Made by a program: the position numbers and the translations under genes. A DNA stretch of 64,000 nt from assembly GCA_045110285.1 (NCBI GenBank), contig JBGCGA010000013.1, positions 57,046 through 121,045 of the forward strand, read 5' to 3'. Below are positions 60,553-64,000 of this stretch, in pieces. Origin of the DNA: Putridiphycobacter sp045110285. GTDB taxonomy: Bacteria > Bacteroidota > Bacteroidia > Flavobacteriales_D > Crocinitomicaceae. Position 1 is the first letter of the stretch, and every line of letters begins with the position of its first letter. Under the pieces are notes generated by a model. The model was not told the origin of the DNA. It was given only the letters and a program-made list of their open reading frames with translations, and did not search any database.

Positions 60553-61596
60553 CTACTTAAACCAACCTTTTTTCATAAAATATCCAATAATTAAAATTGT
60601 AAGTAGCCCCATCACTCCTATCAGCTTATAATATCCGTTCGCTGCTTTAAGTTCTGGCATATCAATAAAATTCATTCCATATATTCCTGCTAAAAAGGTA
60701 AGCGGAATAAAAATAGCTGATAAAATGGTTAGTGTTTTCATCACTTCATTTAATCTATGACTCTGGATGTTAAACATGAGATTAATGCTACTTTCCAATT
60801 GCTGCAAATCAAAGTCTATATCATCAATCATATAGTTGGCTTGCTCCTTTAATTCACTAAAATAATTGGTTTCAAATCTATTTAATTCAATTTTATCCAG
60901 CCTATTAATAGCATCACGCAATGAACTGATTGCCTTCTTGAGCTCAAATAAATCTTGTTTATTATTTTCAAGCTCAACAGCAAATTCAGGGCTTGGTTTT
61001 ACATTTTTTAAATCCTTAAAATGTGAAATCTTTTCTACCAGAACTTCATAAGCCTCAAAATAGTTATCGACAATGGCTTCTATAACCAAGTACAATAAGT
61101 AGTCGGCATTTTTCTTTCTAACTACCCCTTTATTTTGTGTTATCCTTTCGCGAATATGGCCAAAGTAGTCACCTTTAATTTCTTGAATACTCCATAAAAA
61201 TGTTGGTGATGCCACAAAAAGTAATTGTTCGCTTACAAAATCATCATTTTGATAGTGAAGTGTTTTAATGGTCATAAATATGCAGTCGTCCAATTCTATG
61301 ACCTTATTTCGGTGATCGTCATCTACCATTAAATTAATTAGAAACTCATCAAGTTTATTTTGCCTGATAATGGCTTTGAATTCCTCCTTATGATCCAAAC
61401 CATATATATTTAACCACTGCACCTTAAACTCTTGACCATTTAAAAGCACCTCGTCAAGCGATTGGAAATCCTTTCGCTCGTATCCTTCCACAGAATAATT
61501 AAATTCCGACATTTGAGAGAAAAATTCTTTGTGCTCTCTTACTACTTTTTTGTTTGAAATTGGCATTGGTTCAGTATGAAATGAATTTGTGACCAA
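60553..61596 (-). CDS. corA: CorA-family Mg/Co transporter
   Basis: 347 residues. A large cytoplasmic N-domain (about 1-285) precedes two C-terminal membrane helices; between them is the signature YGMNFIDMPE (the GMN selectivity motif). CorA forms a pentamer that admits Mg2+ (and Co2+). Two starts are possible: 61596 and an ATG at 61566 giving MPISNKKVV; the longer is listed. It ends 2 bp from the end of the Fur-family gene (convergent), so both genes stop in a tiny gap. Confidence 0.9.
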   Translation of the reverse strand: MVTNSFHTEPMPISNKKVVREHKEFFSQMSEFNYSVEGYERKDFQSLDEVLLNGQEFKVQWLNIYGLDHKEEFKAIIRQNKLDEFLINLMVDDDHRNKVIELDDCIFMTIKTLHYQNDDFVSEQLLFVASPTFLWSIQEIKGDYFGHIRERITQNKGVVRKKNADYLLYLVIEAIVDNYFEAYEVLVEKISHFKDLKNVKPSPEFAVELENNKQDLFELKKAISSLRDAINRLDKIELNRFETNYFSELKEQANYMIDDIDFDLQQLESSINLMFNIQSHRLNEVMKTLTILSAIFIPLTFLAGIYGMNFIDMPELKAANGYYKLIGVMGLLTILIIGYFMKKGWFK

Positions 61597-61741
61597 TGTA
61601 ATTATTTCATGTTAATAGGAAAGCCTATTATTCTATTAAATCATATTTCACCTACTATTACCCGCAAATTATTAAGTTCATATTTGAGACCAAACAACTT
61701 CAAAAATCAGTGCTTAATAATTCGTATCTTTACAGTAAATT

Positions 61742-62479
61742 ATGATAAAAGATACAAAACTAGCCGTATTAATTGACGGCGATAATATACCCTCAAAGTA
61801 CGTGAAGGAAATGATGGAAGAAATAGCCAAATATGGCACACCAACTATAAAGCGAATTTATGGAGATTGGACCAGTCCTCATGTCACCAAGTGGAAAAAT
61901 GTCTTGCTCGAAAATGCAGTCACTCCTATTCAGCAATACAGTTATACTACTGGGAAAAATGCAACTGATTCCGCTATGATTATTGACGCTATGGATATCT
62001 TATATTCTGGTAAAGTAGATGGTTTTTGCTTGGCATCATCTGACAGTGATTTTACAAAATTAGCGACTCGTTTGCGTGAAGCCGGAATGCAAGTTTATGG
62101 AATAGGCGAAAAAAAGACACCAAATCCTTTTATAGTGGCTTGTGACAAGTTCATATATCTTGAAATTTTGCATCAGGATGAGGAGGTAGTTGATAAAAAA
62201 ACAGGACAGAAAAATAAGAAAAAACGTACAGTTGATAAAATTACACCACAAGTCATAAAACTAATAAGAGCTACAGTAGCTGACGCAGCAGATGAAGACG
62301 GATGGGCATTTTTAGGAGATGTTGGTTCGCTTATCTTAAAGAAGCAAGCCAATTTTGATGCCCGTAATTTTGGGTTTGACAAATTAACACCAATGATTAA
62401 TGCTACTAATAAGTTTGAAATTGAAGAAAGAAGCCAAGGTAACTCAAGGTTTAAATTAATTTATGTGAAGAATAAGTAA
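61742..62479 (+). CDS. NYN-domain protein with C-terminal OST-HTH-like domain
   Basis: 245 residues. The N-half (about 1-145) has the NYN/PIN-like nuclease pattern: VLIDGDNIPSKYV near 9 (Asp), ATDSAMIIDAMDIL near 75 and LASSDSDFTKLATRLREAG near 95, with the catalytic acidic residues kept. A basic linker (KKTGQKNKKKR) leads to a winged-helix-like C-domain (about 170-240; DGWAFLGDVGSLILKKQANFD), consistent with OST-HTH/LOTUS. This combination (LabA/DUF88 type) is common in bacteria and is thought to cleave RNA. The role here is not known; no toxin or antitoxin neighbour is visible. Confidence 0.83.
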   Translation: MIKDTKLAVLIDGDNIPSKYVKEMMEEIAKYGTPTIKRIYGDWTSPHVTKWKNVLLENAVTPIQQYSYTTGKNATDSAMIIDAMDILYSGKVDGFCLASSDSDFTKLATRLREAGMQVYGIGEKKTPNPFIVACDKFIYLEILHQDEEVVDKKTGQKNKKKRTVDKITPQVIKLIRATVADAADEDGWAFLGDVGSLILKKQANFDARNFGFDKLTPMINATNKFEIEERSQGNSRFKLIYVKNK

Positions 62480-62486
62480 TCCCATC

Positions 62487-62516
62487 TGTCCTGTGGACAT
62501 CTTCCCAAAGGGAAGA
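62487..62516. repeat. Double-hairpin intergenic element
   Basis: Two adjacent stems: TGTCC-TGT-GGACA at 62487-62499 and TCTTCCC-AAA-GGGAAGA at 62500-62516. They abut directly and lie 8 bp after the NYN gene stop. The form resembles dispersed palindromic units seen between genes in bacteria; only one copy was noticed in this window. Confidence 0.65.
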
Positions 62517-62535
62517 ATAAGTAGACGGAATATTG

Positions 62536-62640
62536 AGTGGTTAGTGGTTAGTGGTTAGTGGTTAGTGGTTAGTGGTTAGTGGTTAGTGGTTAGTGGTTAG
62601 TGGTTAGTGGTTAGTGGTTAGTGGTTAGTGGTTAGTGGTT
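62536..62640 (+). repeat. Perfect tandem repeat, 15 x 7 bp (AGTGGTT)
   Basis: Fifteen exact copies of a 7-bp unit (105 bp) with no mismatch, ending 61 bp before the next ATG. GG-rich on the plus strand (GTGGTTA). The perfect identity points to recent expansion by slippage and to length variability between strains. Confidence 0.95.
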
Positions 62641-62701
62641 TAAGGTGTTTTTTTTGAATTAAGTAATTATGAATGACTATTTAATATTTAAACATTAGGA
62701 A

Positions 62702-63721
62702 ATGAATACAGTTGGGCAAAATAGAGTGATACAGGTACTGCTGTACTTATTGCCATTATTTATTATTGGAGTGATGATTTTTTTAGCTAGATCGCCGATA
62801 TTTGAACAAAATGCAAATCAGTTAGCCCCAGCCATAACCCTCGATTTAGTATTGACATTACCCCTAGTTTACTTTTTAATAATTCGTAAAAAGTCAATTC
62901 CAAAAACTACTATTGTCCCAGTTTTAATAGTTGGAGTTGTAACCGCTAGCTTTATCATTCCCAACGAACATCAAGGACTGTTAGATTCATTTAAATTTTG
63001 GGTATTACCCTTTGTTGAATTATTTGTAATCACTTATGTTTTTCTTACTATCAGAAAATCTGTTAAATCATTTAAAAAGCATAATACTGGTCAGTTTGAT
63101 TTTCATCACAATTTAAAAATTGCCTTGGGTGATATTCTACCTGCTAGGGCTATTCCATTTGCGGCAATGGAAATTAGTGCGTTTTATTATGGTTTTATTA
63201 AGTGGAAAAAAAATGAATTATTAGAAAATGAATTTACTTACCATAAAGAAACAGGAACGAAGGCCATTTTACTAGTATTATTATTATTAATTCTAGTTGA
63301 AACCTTTGCCCTTCATCTACTTTTAATTGACTGGTCACCTGTATTTGCATGGATTTTAACAGGACTAAGTATATACTCTGGCTTTCAAATTATTGGTATT
63401 CTTAAATCCTTAATTCACCGTCCAATTAGCGTCAACAATTCTAAAATTGAACTTAAATATGGTTTACTTGCAAATGTTGACATAAGTTTTGAAAACATTG
63501 AAACCATTGCACATGATAAAAGAGAAGTAGATAAAGATTCTGACATTGTTTCGCTCTCTCCACTAGGCACTTTAGAAGGACATAACATAAGAATAGTTCT
63601 AAAATCGCCGATAATAATCGAAGGTTTTTACGGAATGAATAAAGAAGCAAAAGAAATTGCATTATTTATTGATAATTCTGAAAAATTCATTGAATTAATC
63701 TCTTCTAAGATATCAGAGTAA
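62702..63721 (+). CDS. Multi-pass membrane protein with C-terminal PH-like region
   Basis: 339 residues. Hydrophobic segments lie at about 10-28, 42-60, 68-85, 95-113, then 195-215 and 218-235, with a conserved-looking cytosolic stretch (LKIALGDILPARAIPFAAMEISAFYYG) between. The last 100 residues (about 240-339: PISVNNSKIELKYGLLANVDISFENIETIAHD) are beta-rich and could be a bPH-type domain. I do not recognise the family. It lies just downstream of the 7-bp tandem repeat, whose length could affect expression. An ABC ATPase gene follows 109 bp later. Confidence 0.68.
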   Translation: MNTVGQNRVIQVLLYLLPLFIIGVMIFLARSPIFEQNANQLAPAITLDLVLTLPLVYFLIIRKKSIPKTTIVPVLIVGVVTASFIIPNEHQGLLDSFKFWVLPFVELFVITYVFLTIRKSVKSFKKHNTGQFDFHHNLKIALGDILPARAIPFAAMEISAFYYGFIKWKKNELLENEFTYHKETGTKAILLVLLLLILVETFALHLLLIDWSPVFAWILTGLSIYSGFQIIGILKSLIHRPISVNNSKIELKYGLLANVDISFENIETIAHDKREVDKDSDIVSLSPLGTLEGHNIRIVLKSPIIIEGFYGMNKEAKEIALFIDNSEKFIELISSKISE

Positions 63722-63830
63722 CTAAATTTCATTCTTTTAACCACCAGTAATTAAATGCTCATAAGAATCGTTAAGATATAGTCACTCATAAAAAAATCAG
63801 CTATATTTAGGCTTCAAAATCTTGGATTTT

Positions 63831-64000
63831 ATGGAAATGCTTCGCATTGAAAACATTGTAAAACAATATGCCAGTCACCGAGCCTTGGATGATATTTCAA
63901 TATCCACTCAAAAGGGAGAAATTTTTGGACTTTTGGGACCAAATGGTGCAGGAAAAACAAGTTTAATTCGAATCATCAATCAAATTACTGCTCCCGATTC
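63831..64000 (+). CDS. ABC transporter ATP-binding protein, N-terminal part (cut by window edge)
   Basis: First 56 residues only; the window ends inside the gene. The start MEMLRIENIVKQYASHRALDD (ATG at 63831; a second ATG two codons later is possible) is followed by ISISTQKGEIFGLLGPNGAGKTSLIRI, with an exact Walker A motif GPNGAGKT. LEADING SISTQKG and GLLGPN are typical of export-type ABC ATPases of the CcmA/NatA group. The permease presumably follows outside the window; the substrate is unknown. The preceding membrane gene is in the same direction and may be related. Confidence 0.85.
   Translation, partial: MEMLRIENIVKQYASHRALDDISISTQKGEIFGLLGPNGAGKTSLIRIINQITAPD

Larger units (their letters stand above)
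62480..62701. other. 222-bp repeat-containing intergenic region
   Basis: Holds a double-hairpin element (62486-62516) followed by 15 copies of a 7-bp repeat (62536-62640), with no reading frame. A short AT-rich stretch precedes the next ATG at 62702. Confidence 0.7.

Noticed and set aside
61742..62479. NYN gene as toxin of a toxin-antitoxin or defence pair
   Set aside because: It stands alone, has the LabA-type LOTUS tail of widespread housekeeping proteins, and no antitoxin or defence neighbour is visible.
62536..62640. CRISPR array
   Set aside because: The 7-bp unit is a pure tandem repeat without spacers, and no cas gene is present.

Overview
The window is about 64 kb of AT-rich chromosome from a member of the Bacteroidota, most likely a free-living, aquatic Flavobacteriales-type organism (inference). 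The phylum call rests on several things seen in the sequence. There are proteins with C-terminal type IX secretion (T9SS) sorting tails, many short SPII lipoproteins, and a TonB-dependent receptor with an N-terminal carboxypeptidase-like domain. There is also a short 492-residue proline--tRNA ligase, and promoters of the Bacteroidota form TTTG-N19/20-TAnnTTTG upstream of several genes. The layout is ordinary core chromosome: no phage, integrase, transposase, CRISPR array or obvious island was found. The window cuts meaB at the left edge and an ABC transporter ATPase gene at the right edge.

Layout. 1-5 kb: end of meaB, an S4 RNA-binding protein, then two tandem paralogous secreted proteins. 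5-10.4 kb: a LemA-like/TPM membrane pair, surE, a small membrane protein and a UMF1-type MFS transporter. 10.4-14.5 kb: a K/E-rich secreted protein and small lipoprotein, then an extracellular nuclease plus a 5'-nucleotidase split into two genes. 14.6-23.8 kb: rhodanese, priA, plsC, an MFS transporter, a TPR protein, a GH73/LysM glucosaminidase, an outer-membrane barrel and a rhomboid protease. 23.9-31.3 kb: MoxR ATPase, rplS, a large SpoIIE-type sensor phosphatase, a MazG-like hydrolase, a BtuF-like protein and cystathionine beta-synthase. 31.4-37.6 kb: outer-membrane protein and lipoprotein, alpha/beta hydrolase, then an oxidoreductase, lipoprotein and sugar-transferase set likely tied to surface polysaccharide. 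37.6-43.5 kb: an operon of VTC domain, DUF4956 and beta-propeller, a DUF3817 protein and an OmpA-family protein. 43.7-46.5 kb: an operon of two tRNA-Glu genes and rpsT, an unknown gene and proS. 46.5-57.6 kb: a repeat-rich lipoprotein with a FadL-like porin, prmC, an O-methyltransferase, a PIF1-like helicase, a cytochrome/copper-monooxygenase T9SS protein, glutathione peroxidase and an SdrD-type T9SS protein. 57.6-64 kb: a metal-uptake module (TonB receptor, Cys-rich lipoprotein, divergent Fur-family regulator), CorA, a NYN-domain protein, a tandem repeat and the ABC ATPase.

Genes that seem to work together. (i) The nuclease, 5'-nucleotidase C-domain lipoprotein and metallophosphatase form a nucleic-acid/phosphate scavenging set. 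(ii) The Fur regulator and TonB receptor are divergent and share two near-identical palindromes in a 51-bp gap; the receptor is translationally coupled to a Cys-rich lipoprotein. (iii) VTC, DUF4956 and the propeller gene overlap end to start. (iv) LemA-like and TPM proteins overlap by 4 bp. (v) Two identical tRNA-Glu genes and rpsT lie between a consensus promoter and a strong terminator.

The most unusual non-coding signals are the paired Fur-type operators, a possible small RNA locus at 54.8-55.0 kb with a duplicated 31-nt leader, a perfect 15 x 7-bp tandem repeat at 62.5 kb next to a double-hairpin element, and an 11-bp tandem duplication in a 527-bp gene-free gap at 41.3-41.8 kb. No obviously new multi-gene defence or biosynthetic system was found.
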